Assembly (NCBI GenBank): GCA_947462335.1
Contig: OX381704.1
Location: forward strand, 26,001,955 to 26,065,954
Direction of reading: 5' to 3'
DNA from: Harmothoe impar
Lineage: Eukaryota > Annelida > Polychaeta > Phyllodocida > Polynoidae
Length of the DNA: 64,000 nt
Below are positions 37,401 through 47,814 of this stretch, piece by piece (the first letter of the stretch is position 1; every line of letters starts with the position of its first letter). The translations under genes were made by a program, and so were the position numbers. The notes below the pieces were generated by a model. It ran no database searches and was not told where the DNA came from. It saw nothing but the letters and a program-made list of their open reading frames with translations.

Positions 37401-39556
37401 AACAGACATGCTGCAATTCATAAAACAGGGATGCTGCAACCCCATGCAGGGCTGCTGCAATCCCTGCAAACATGCATGCCACATTCCCTGCAAACAGGAA
37501 TGTTGCCTATACATGCAGGTGATGGATGTTTCATTTCATGGAAGGATCTCACAGCCAAATTTTCGTGATGATCATATAAAAAGTAGTTGGTATCATTGAC
37601 TCGTGATGTATAGAGGAACATGCATGTATTCGTTTGTATGTATATATAAATACAAACATGCATACAAACATGCTGTCCAGGCTCCAACAAGCACACAACA
37701 TGTACAGGAGGAGGCTGTGTTGTGTCGACAGGCAATAGGGCGGCGTCTGTTGATGTGAACCGACATGCAGCACATGCACGCCGCCCCATGTACAGGAGGA
37801 GCAGTGGTGGGGCCTCCTCCTCCATGTACACAGATACAGCGTGCGTCTCATACATGCTGTCTGTTTTTATAGGGCCACAGACAGCAGATAACGACTCATA
37901 TTCCGACAAGCAGACAGCTTACTGAGCGGACACATCCTTGTCAGAACTAGACTATAGGAGTTTATGTAAAACCCCCATACATATGTCGCCTGCATGCTGG
38001 CAGATTCGCCTGTGATGCATCAGTGTTGGGTCTTATTAAACCGTACATGTCATTGGTAATAGTACATGTAATCATGAATGTGAGGTGCATGTTGAAAAGC
38101 GATAGGTTAAAAAGCCCATGGGTTACTATGAATCTCGAGGTAGGGTGTGTGTGTGGCAAAAAGAGTTCGATGCCATTGAGGAAAGGCGGGGAGGCCGAAA
38201 AAACGTCCACTACTAGCACCCTTCCCACCCCTGCCATACAGAGCCTGCAGCAAAGGCCCTGCCCCCGTCTGAATGCGTGCATCACCAGGAGGAGGAGGAG
38301 GAGCAGGAGGAGACATGCTTACCTGCATGCCGCCTGGATGTAGGACGTCACCGACCAGGTCACACTGTCTACCTATACCTACCTGCACCCCCCCTCCCCC
38401 CATCTGTACACCGCGTGTGTGGCTCGTGCCGCACGCGAGCATGTCTCCACAACGATCATGTATTCATCCTGTGATGCTGCTATAGTCCTAACTGTATAGT
38501 ATTATACTGATGAGCCTACTCTCTAAGCTCTGCAGGTGTAGATATGCGCTCCAATATACTCCAGGGGATTGCAATTGGCTTGAAGAACGATAACCACACT
38601 GTAAAAGGGATTGGGAGTCTAAATACCATCCATTACAAGTACATGTGTTCAATACCCATGTCCAGATACTGGTGTGGGCCTTAAACCTTGGGGCATTCAC
38701 TGCATCTAAGAATAGGCTAGCACTATACAGTCACAGGTATGACGTACAAGGTGGATCTATACATTTCTTTCCAATATATAATCCTTGGGTCAATACGGTT
38801 GTACATACATTATCATATATGCTTACTTAGTATTTAATTTCCAAATATCTTTTTAACTGCACCATGGTGTATACTCCAATCATATATCATTTTCCCAGAG
38901 AGAATATTTCAAAATGTTCAGCTCTGACTATGACCAGCCAGTATAAAATAAAACCCTCTGTATAGAGGCCCCTACATATTCAGGTAAACTGTGTGATACT
39001 ACTTAAATGCCAAGACCTACCTCATCATTCTAACAGACAGAGACATCCAGGTAAATGGGAGAGTACAAACAAACGTCATGGCTGACGTAGGGCCCTGACG
39101 TAGAGGAGGATCGAGACACGTCCACACGTCCACAGGCAAACACAGACTCAACAGGACTCACGCACCTATTTAACATGAGGCAGTGTGTGCTTTTTGTTCC
39201 ATTCAGTTGTACACAGATATACATTACTATAATACATACAAGTATAGGTGAAGTTAATTATACATATAGAGAACCTGTACAGGTAAATGTCCATGACTAC
39301 ATGGAAATGATGTGAATCTGACCATTGAACCGAAACATCTGCCCCTGCCCACATGTCTCATTTATACACGTTTTGCCCTTCCTTTGATATACGTTTACTT
39401 CAGTGGGGGAATGTGATACATACCCCATTTATCATATGCACGGATATATCACCATATATCTATGACTGCATGTTGTTGTGCTTGAGTAGCCAACACATGC
39501 ACAGAGTGTACCACAGACAGTGGGTTGACAAACCTCTATACTGTATATATATCCTG
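34482..39556. other. Intergenic
   Basis: No host gene recognised. It includes the short tandem repeat at 37335-37515 and GC-richer patches near 36650-37000 and 38270-38440. A donor-like GCAG|GTAAGC on the minus strand (about 38325) has no convincing exon behind it. Confidence 0.45.
37335..37515 (+). repeat. Short tandem repeat, CATGCTGCAAT units
   Basis: About six or seven imperfect copies of ACAGG.ATGCTGCAAT.CC.GCAA, spaced about 25-35 bases apart. They account for the overlapping small ORFs in this stretch. Confidence 0.75.
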
Positions 39557-39558
39557 TA

Positions 39559-40981
39559 CACTGTAAAAACTGTGTTTAACTTTAAACACCAAAAAAGCTA
39601 AACGTGTTTAATCTCTACACACTTAAGCAATCTAAACAGACATTTTGTATGTTAAACACATAATTTCTAAATGCCTAAACACCAAAGACATGTATGTGTT
39701 TAGACATTTAGAAAGTAAACACTTATGCAGATGGGTGTTTACTATTTAAACATATGTTTTCTTTGTGTTTAGGCTTTAAACATACATCTACCACCTGTTC
39801 AGCATTTAAACAATGAGGTGTTTAGATAACAAATCGTGCATGAAACACTTTTTAATTATTCCAATTAGCTTAGCAGTTTTTTTATAACCTATTGGAATGA
39901 AAATTTAGTTCTGATCCAAACATAAGTTTGGCTTTTCCTAAGTACATGTATCTCTCTGTAGTTCAGATAATCTGCAGAAATGAGATAAGTACTCCAATTA
40001 CAAGCAGATTTATAATCAGAAAAGTGGTAATTAATGGAGTATAATCCCCTGCCTATATTAGAGGCACAGCTTATAATCGAGAAAAAGTGGCTGATCATGT
40101 GTCTGTTTGTCATGATTGGTATAGTTGTTTAAACAATTAACAAATACATTGTAAGCATGCTTAACACTTTATCAGGTGAGATTTAAACACATCTAATCTA
40201 AACATCTAAACACCTAAACATGTTTAAGTGTTTAGATATTAAACACAATTTTATCCCACCAGGTGGCAGTTAAGTCATTGGATGGACTTTCCCCACCCAT
40301 TTATAAGCTGATCCTTGAATAAACATGCAAAAGCAAACAAAAATCACATCAATTGAGTGATTTAAACATGGGAACATATGGCTATTATTACTGAGAGGGT
40401 AATTTTATGATTTGGGGTTTAGACTATGTGCAGAAAAGCTATAATCACTAGGGACACCTATTCTGTGGGATATAAGAAAATATATAGCAAGATTCTCTCC
40501 ACCATTCAATTGTGCACATTTCCCAGTTACTTAGCATGGATGCTATGTAACATATGTGATGACACTCTACAAAAGTGTTATAAAACTATATCTATCTGAA
40601 TGATAAGATGATAGATTGGACTGATAATATATTCTCATATGCAAATTAGATCAACTTACCTAAACACTATGTAACTAAACATCTACTAAATCTAAATGCT
40701 ATTTATCTAAATGCCTAATAATTCTAAACACTACAAATGTAAACACCCTATAGATCTACACATTAATTATTTAAACCCTTCCTTGGTCTAAACTCTATAA
40801 TTGTAAACACCTACTAGATCTAAACACTTTGCACACTAAACACGTTTTATCTAAACATGTTTAGAAATTAAACATGTTTAGATGGAAAAAGGTGTCTCAA
40901 AATGTGGGACAAGATGGTGTTTAGAAAAGTGTTTAGCCACTAAACATGCACATTTATCATCTAAACACTGTTTTTACAGTG
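39559..40981. mobile_element. 1.4-kb MITE with CACTGTAAAAAC ends and TA duplication
   Basis: Starts CACTGTAAAAACTGTGTTTA at 39559 and ends AACACTGTTTTTACAGTG at 40981, with TA at 39557-39558 and 40982-40983. The words TCTAAACAC, GTGTTTAGA and TTTAAACA recur dozens of times in both orientations through both flanks of the element, while the central 0.5 kb is unique. No ORF of note. It shares the end sequence and a CTCF-like core with 13296-14039. Confidence 0.85.
40256..40269 (+). promoter_or_regulatory. CTCF-like core inside the 39.6-kb MITE
   Basis: CCACCAGGTGGCAG, 14 of 14 to CCASYAGRKGGCRS, identical to the site in the MITE at 13296-14039. In both elements it follows an AGATATT word. Confidence 0.45.
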
Positions 40982-42320
40982 TATATATGTACATACCTAG
41001 ATAGAGTGTGACTGCACACTGTCCTCCAGTAGCCCTATATCTACGTCACCTCTCCTCCCGCACCTCCTCACTGCTGCCTCTAGTCCCTCTCCATGCCTCC
41101 TCCTGCCTGCCTCCTCCACACTCCAACAGGTATGTTCTCACGGGGATGAGGAGGAGCAGGAGGAGGTGTGTTGTCCTGCCTTCTCCTGGGGAGACCCTGG
41201 AGGTGAGAGGCTGAGGCTGAGGAGGACAGTGGTGGCACAGGAGGGATCCTGTATGGTGGCTACCTGGACACTGCAGTGACCCAATGTTAGTGGCACTTAA
41301 CAGTCCGAGTTAGCCGTTATGGTGCCTATACCTTGCAGTCTGAGGTATGATGGTGAGTGGGGACTCCTCCTGTTGCTGTGCTATATGTGTAGCTTTGACT
41401 GAGGAGGAGGAGGCGGCGACTTGTAGTGGCCGGGCCGTCTCCTGCTGCTATAGTGCTGGTCGCCGCGCTAAGTCCTCACAGCGTGCCGGGTTCAGGCCAC
41501 CACCACAGCCAGGTAGGCAATGTGTGGAGAGGGCGGGGAGGGGAGGACATCAGCTGGGCAGCAGCAGCACATCCAGCAGCCAGCAGTCGGCAGCAGCAAT
41601 GGGCAGGAGGAGCAGTGGTGGGGGCCTCCTGTGTCGGGCTGTAGTAGTAGCAGGCCCTCCCGGCACGGCGATGAGCACCTGACAAGCCGGGGCCGGCGGA
41701 GGTTGCTGCCGGCGGGGGTGGGGGATGTTCTCAGGGAGGGGGAGGGGGGTGGGGGTGGCTGCTGGCGGGCAGGGATGACATGGCAACACGTGAACCCACC
41801 TGACGTTCATCCTGCGTGCCTGCCACCGGTCCCAGACCCTGCCTCTATAGTGCCCACGCCTTATACTACAAGCAAAGACTGTCTCCTATAATAAGCCTCA
41901 GTCGGCAGAAGGCCCTGACTATCACGATATCGGACGGATGTTTCTATCTAATGTGCCCTTACATTGGCACATGTCTGAAAGGACAGGTATATGTTTCCTC
42001 TATATGTTTCCTGAGTAGAGAAGGGTTCCTTTGAAACAGAAAACCTTCATGCAATGTCATCAATGGCGTATGAAAGGAGGTGCAGGGCCTCCCCACCCCC
42101 CACCCAACTCACATAGGATTGGGGCCTGAATATGTTTCCCCCAACCTAAAATACCCTAAAATTATAAATATACACAAGACTCACAACCCCCCCCCCCCCC
42201 ACACTAGACCCATGCACAGATACTGAGGTAAGGTGCTGAGGCAGGAGGGCCTGGGGCCTGGGCCCCAATCAGAACTAATTGGATACTTTTCTTTACAAAT
42301 ACTATATTAATTTTAGCACC

Positions 42321-42517
42321 TACCGTACCGTCGCGTTTAAGCGCAGGGTATTGAATAAGCGCCGGTCTTGTATAAGCGCCGGGGGTATGAGGGTCTTGAA
42401 ATTACTCTTAAGCACTAAAACTGGATCTTGAATAAGCGCCTGTCTTGTATAAGCGCCGGGGGTAAACACCCCTCCAAAGTTATAAGCGCCGGGGCGCTTA
42501 TACACGACGGTACGGTA
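42321..42517. mobile_element. Small MITE of the AAGCGCCGG family
   Basis: TACCGTACCGTCG at 42321 and CGACGGTACGGTA ending at 42517 are inverse complements, extending with mismatches to about 25 bases each. The outermost TA may be the target duplication. The inside repeats TATAAGCGCCGGGG and TTGAATAAGCGCC. Related in internal words to 7186-7286. Confidence 0.75.
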
Positions 42518-44239
42518 TCTACCCCTGAACGTTTCCAACAGGAGGATGCAGCATCACCACTGACATCTATTTTAGCAATTGCTAATGCTTACTATACTGA
42601 TGATCAACGTTCATAATACTAGTTATATGGCCATGTCTCTTTCTGATTTCTCAATGAAATGTATACACCTGTACTAAAGGCTGGTCTCGGTAGCTGGTCC
42701 ATTTCTCTTTCCACCATTACTCTGAGAAGACACCCAGGACTGCACCTGTGTGATACCCGAGTGGCACCAGACGGTGGATCCTAATGAGAGCCGCTGTGTG
42801 GATGGCGTCCTTGCCACACCTGTAATTACGGGTGGCTAAAGGTTAAAAGGCCTTAACTATGGAGGCTGCAGGCCTCAGTGGTCGGCAGCAGCACACAGCA
42901 TGCAGTATCTACAGCCAGGGACGAGCACGCATGACTTATACCGGGTATTCAGTACCTCTGTACTGATGTGTCTGATAGCTAGTTGGCCTGGTCATTATGC
43001 TCTATATTATCTATAGTAGGCCCTTGTAGGATATATTGAACAATTGTATAGGGTATTGGTGCATGTAGTACGAGGCATATATGTCCATAAGTCATGTTCT
43101 AACCAAATTTGAGAAATTTCATTTACAAGCATGTGTCTTTTAATAAAAATGAAGGCGTCCATGTGAGTCAATGTTTTACACGTCTACAGGTACATGTGTC
43201 TACCTGTACCTGCCAGATTATATCTAGTGACAAAATATGACGTATAAAGGTGGCTTATACACGTGCTGGACAGTGGCCCCCAGAGACGTCACACCCTGTC
43301 AATATGACGTCATGTGTGCGTTATGGGTGGACACCTTGTGAATCTGTAGGTAGGCCATCCAGGTGAGCAGCACCTGAGTAGTAGCTGAGTGCTCTAAGCA
43401 CACACACCGGCATTACCCTGGTTACACAGGTAATTACCACACAGCAGGACACTACAGCCGCCTCTCCAGGGCCATCTCTTGTCTGCAGGCTATTTCACCA
43501 GTTTCTACAGGAAGTGCGTCATACATGTATTGTGCATAAGGCATTGCATTGGATTAGAAATTGTTATGAATCGTAACCTTCTAGGCAATAGCTTTGGCTA
43601 TTGACAGTCCATATATCTCTTAAAGTAGGTCCGGTATTTTGTATGAGTGCCCATGCCAAATATATCAGTTGTCCATGCCAAATACCAATACTGAAACATG
43701 CCTTATGGGGCCCAAGCCTCAGGCTACAGCATGGTGTCACTTTTACGAGCAGGTGCCAAACTGGTTTTGCAATGGTTGGCGCTACATGGCACAGTTAAAG
43801 GTAGAGTTGGCTACCGTGGACACCTATGATGGTCAGTCTGATTCCCATATAGCACGGAATGTGGCTGGACTGACCAGTGGAAGGGGGATGGAGAGAGAGA
43901 GAGGCTAGCTTTAATAGTAGCACAATGTACATGGGTACCACTCAGGGAGTGGTCAGAGCTGGGGTCAGAAGGGGGCTGCAGTGGGTGGCAGAGGACGTGG
44001 ACAGCTTGTCAGAGTGGACGCTGACCGGGGGCTGACCACTGCTGTTCTCACCAGGGGGCCATGCCAGCTGACCAGCCGCCATTTTGTTGCTCTCCAAGCC
44101 TAGGCAGCAGCTGCTGCTCTGTGTGAGGCAATGTGACTGCTGCAGGAACTGTGCTTGGAGCTCACAGGTAGCAGTGACCAGCATGGATGGACGCTGCTAC
44201 AGTTTACCTATACTAGCCCTCTAAGGGTTGCATACTGCT

Positions 44240-44460
44240 TTATTGTAGTACACACTCTTTGTCGGCATGATACATTCATGCAACCCCTGCGAGTAAGTCA
44301 CCAAGGCTGCTCTCATGCCGAACCTTTGGGACTGAGTAGGGTCGGCATTATTATGTCTGCATGCAGCACTAGCGAATTACTCACCAATGCAAAATGCATA
44401 CATCATGATAAAGGGCATGATTCATTAAACCACAATGCACTCCTTAAAGGTCTAGGCGTG
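44240..44460 (+). repeat. Dispersed repeat, GCGAGTTACTCACCA family, copy 3
   Basis: Carries GCATGATACATTCATGCA, GCGAGTAAGTCACCAAGG, GCGAATTACTCACCAATGC and CTCCTTAAAGG, each comparable to copies at about 15.7 and 25.7 kb. Confidence 0.55.
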
Positions 44461-46624
44461 CTATATTGTATTTGTACGTCGCTGCACATGGATAACTGTC
44501 ACAGAGCAGACAAAGACCGACTCCATAAGCATACCTCATTGAACCTGCAATTATTCCAACATATTATTCCCAAGGTATGTCCATACATTATATATGGTAA
44601 GAGGACACCATCCTGCAGCTACATGTCATTTAGTAACAAGTGGTATATTTCAGAAGGATATTCCGACAATCATATTAAAATCTTGCATATAAATGTATCC
44701 CACTTCATGGGTTACCACTGTTAAAATAATTATAGAAGACTCTGTACGCCCCTGATGACCCTAATGTCATCAGCAGGACTATTAAACTTGGCTCACTAAA
44801 TATAGGTCGAACATGTTGTCCAAGCAGTATCTTTGTATAGTTTGAGCATACATCGGGTGAGTGACATCACCGAACAACCAAAGTATAGCTAATTGCAGCT
44901 CTGCCGGTGCATGTAGTTCCATTAAAATTGAATAGCACAAATGGCATATTAAAATGGCGATGTCTATTATTGATAAGGCGCACCACTTGAAGATCAGTCA
45001 TGGCGGTGTAATTACAAGCGGTAATCTCGAAGATGAGCCTCATGCGAATGATATATAATGAGTAGATGTATCTCTGGGAACTCTCTGCATTGTAGGGTGT
45101 GTGGTGATTTCCTTCTCCATTCTTACCATGTATGGACTATCTTCCCAACTGATATTAAACTGCCATTGGAGGCCTAGGCATGTCATTATAGACACAATTA
45201 AGCCCCTGGGAATGATATCCTTTAACTGGACATACTGCTTATTATCCATACAACTTGAGGGACACTGACTGTGTACTGTATAGAGAAGTGCTTACCTCGC
45301 GGTGGTGCAGTGGGTGGAGGAGAGATGCGGATGCTGAGGAGGCCCACCCTGTACTGACAACACCACTCAGCAACTGAGGCACGTCGGGCTGCAGCCTGCA
45401 CCATGTGTCCCCCGGGCTACACCAGGACATTTATGGGTCACAAACTAGTCTGATCCCACACACTGACCACATGTGGCCCCCAAACAAAAGGTAGAGCACG
45501 GCCATGCCCCATGTGTATGTATATACACCTCATCTATTTATGTATAGGTCATATTATATTATAGAGATACCCACCAAACCTCCCTCCTCCCTATGCATGA
45601 TGTATATAAATTCATCATGATATATGCCCTGGTAGACACATGTCTTGTTAGCAGACAGAGTGGGAGTGAGAAGCAGAAAATAACAAAACTGTATAACATG
45701 GATTTACTCCACTTGATGTGTCGGTTGAGATTTGTCAGATGGCAGAGGGGGCTGTCAATATGTCAGCCCCGAGTGTCGACTGAAGACTTTAGACTGTCAG
45801 AATAGATAGAAAGGGCATTAAGTCGTGCTTGTAGATAAAGGGACCCAGTGATGAAGTGCTAATCCGCTAATCCTACCCGGGCTGGGCGGATTAAGGCCGA
45901 TCAAACACCTCCAGGTGTTTAGAGCCTGTGCGCTATATGCTGCAGCTCTATGGGTAAGTAACACGTAGCGGTGGGAGAAGACTGGACTCTATCTTCATTT
46001 AGCTCACGTCAGGAGAATATCAGTACGTCATATATACCAACACCTAGCTGGATTGCTTCTTCCCCTGAGCATGTAATAGCTATACCAGTTGCGATGCGGC
46101 TACATACATGTTTATACCACTTTGAACTACATATAGATGATACATTAGCCTGTTTACAATAATGTTGATATAATGAATGGGCAAATCGTCCTATGCACAA
46201 TACAATTGATATCAAAATGAATGTTTATAATTCCTAGCATGTACAACCGTTAGGGGTGCTAAAGAACAAATAATGCCCCATGTCTCTAGGATTCCCCTTG
46301 TTCCGAAACCCCTTGTATGTTGGGCTCATGTTGACATTTAGTATAGAACGGAAAACTGTTTATTTTTCTAGACATGTGACGGACTAGATACATAATAAAT
46401 GTATATACTTTGTATGAACATTATGACCTGCATATGATGCAGCATCACAGAAGGGTACTGTTATTGTACTGAATGTGCTCGGAATTGATACTGACCTATA
46501 CTGTTGTAAAGGGGTCTCTTCATGGGTGTATTATATTAGCGATGTGCGTGACATCGGCTAGTTCTATGATATACCTCTATTATATATCAGCACTATATAC
46601 ATGTAGATCTTCATACAGTTATGT

Positions 46625-46630
46625 GGTGTG
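46625..46630 (+). repeat. Polinton target-site duplication, left
   Basis: GGTGTG immediately precedes the left TIR. The same six bases follow the right TIR at 57131-57136. Six-base duplications are the Polinton/Maverick hallmark. Confidence 0.95.
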
Positions 46631-47022
46631 AGTAGTATAGTATGTATCGGAACGGGACTATAGTTAAGTACTGTTTATTACTCAATCGACATGCAGCCAA
46701 TCAGAGGCCTCCATTTGGTCACGTGACCCGTTGCCATGGTAACGTGACCTACTTAGGGCTCTCAGCCAATCAGAAGCCAGCATTCTGGGTGACCTACTGA
46801 CCTACTTAGAAGCTCTCAGCCAATCAGAGGCCGGCATTCTGGTAACCATGGTAACGTGACCTAATTACGTCACGTGACCTACTTAGGCTCAGCCAATCAG
46901 AAGCCGGCATTCTGGTAACTAGGGTAACGTGACCTACTTAGGGTTTGTTTGTAAACAACACCACGTGGCTTTCTTGTTTGTAAACAACACCACGTGACAC
47001 GTGACTGTTTGTAAACAAACAA
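46631..47022 (+). repeat. Polinton left terminal inverted repeat (392 bp)
   Basis: Matches the inverse complement of 56739-57130 with five single-base differences and no gaps. The outer part contains four CCAATCAG or CCAATCAGA boxes (46697, 46766, 46820, 46893) and three paired GTAACC or GTTGCC plus GGTAAC motifs (46730-46743, 46842-46855, 46915-46928). It also has TCACGTGA at 46719 and 46870. The inner part has three TTTGTAAACAA words, each near CACGTG. An AATAAA on the minus strand sits at 46674-46679. Confidence 0.95.
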
Positions 47023-47090
47023 ACAAAAAAAAGTTATGTAACTTATATATAGAAATAAAAACACAACAAGATAATTTCTTTTCTTTTCAT

Positions 47091-47103
47091 TTTATTCTTT
47101 ATT
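47091..47103 (-). terminator. Two polyadenylation signals ending the minus-strand gene train
   Basis: TTTATT at 47091-47096 and 47098-47103 reads AATAAA twice on the minus strand. The pair lies 33-45 bases beyond the last small ORF stop, in a U-rich setting. It would serve the protease, the small ORF and possibly the upstream capsid transcripts. Confidence 0.65.
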
Positions 47104-47135
47104 TTTTCATTTTCAATCAGAAAAAACACACAAGT

Positions 47136-47435
47136 TTATGCTTTTTTAGCTCGCTTCTTCGATTTGCAGCAACTCAACAGGCCGCAAAGTCTCACGCCGC
47201 CGTCACTCGCACCACCACACCCCGGACGACTTTTCTCCAATAGACATTGCACGACTTTGGATAAATCCAACACCATTTCGGCAAGGCAGAGAATCTTTGT
47301 CTCCATGAAACGGCCGCCATCGCAACAACCCGTCACAACAGCATCATCGATAGCTTCTGACTCACGACCCGGTCGCTCAGCTTTGGGATTTTGCTCATGC
47401 GCCTGACGCACTTCTTGGGGTTTCTTGTTCGACAT
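47136..47435 (-). CDS. Small Polinton ORF, unknown, overlaps protease
   Basis: A 99-codon ORF from ATG at 47435, the last in the minus-strand train. It overlaps the 3' end of the protease by 103 bases in another frame. A shorter start (ATG at 47306, 56 residues) would avoid the overlap. The N-terminal third is charged and polar, the middle (METKILCLAEMVLDLSKVV) looks helical and amphipathic, and the tail has a Cys cluster (CGLLSCC) followed by lysines and arginine. I do not recognise the family. The position immediately before two polyadenylation signals favours expression, but chance opening cannot be excluded. Confidence 0.4.
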   Translation of the reverse strand: MSNKKPQEVRQAHEQNPKAERPGRESEAIDDAVVTGCCDGGRFMETKILCLAEMVLDLSKVVQCLLEKSRPGCGGASDGGVRLCGLLSCCKSKKRAKKA

Positions 47436-47785
47436 GCTTCAATTAGGAAATGAACGCAATGAGGTCCACAGGTGTCAGCAGAAGTGTCTTGTAGTTGAAT
47501 GCGGTTTCTTTGCCACTTGAACGGAGCAGAGCGTTCCACGAAAGACAAGAACTCCGCACTCAGCGGCGGTAAGCCGAAGGAATCAAAGTAGTACACTTCA
47601 CCCGTGCTCGACACGTAAAACGCCACCCAATGCTGACCTGGTAAATGTTGCGGATCTGTGTTGCTCACGAAACAAGTGTCTTTGATAGGGTGCTTCGGAA
47701 TAGTGTCACAAGAGAAAACGCCCAGGAAACGATGTTTTGTGTGAACGTTTTCCTTCAACACTCTGCTTATTTCAAGCGTGTTCAT
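47333..47785 (-). CDS. Adenain-like cysteine protease (PRO)
   Basis: A 150-residue protein. An open frame upstream extends to 47974 but has only a GTG there and runs through the capsid gene, so I use the ATG at 47785, 29 bases after the capsid stop. The C5 (adenovirus protease) catalytic series is visible in order: His52 in PGQHWVAFYV, Asp68 in YYFDSFG, Gln99 in QLQDTSADTCG and Cys106 in TCGPHCVHFL. In adenoviruses and Polintons this enzyme matures capsid and core proteins inside the assembling particle. It is shorter than adenovirus adenain (about 200 residues), as is common in Polintons. All catalytic residues are present. Confidence 0.93.
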   Translation of the reverse strand: MNTLEISRVLKENVHTKHRFLGVFSCDTIPKHPIKDTCFVSNTDPQHLPGQHWVAFYVSSTGEVYYFDSFGLPPLSAEFLSFVERSAPFKWQRNRIQLQDTSADTCGPHCVHFLIEACRTRNPKKCVRRMSKIPKLSDRVVSQKLSMMLL

Positions 47786-47814
47786 ACGATACGCCAAGTA
47801 CCGCCGTCTTGTCT

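Larger units (their letters stand above)
40984..46630. other. Intergenic, left flank of the Polinton
   Basis: No gene recognised. It contains a GC-rich, GGA/CAG-rich stretch (41000-41800), the MITE at 42321-42517, a C-run (about 42187-42200) and dispersed repeat copy 3 (44240-44460). The 189-codon plus-strand ORF at 44155-44724 lies largely in the dispersed repeat and is not called. Confidence 0.5.

Noticed and set aside
44155..44724. 189-codon plus-strand ORF
   Set aside because: Lies largely over the dispersed GCGAGTTACTCACCA repeat. Composition and content are not protein-like.
45296..45430. Possible minus-strand exon with GAG|GTAAGC donor
   Set aside because: No matching acceptor with a recognisable peptide and no neighbouring exons to join.
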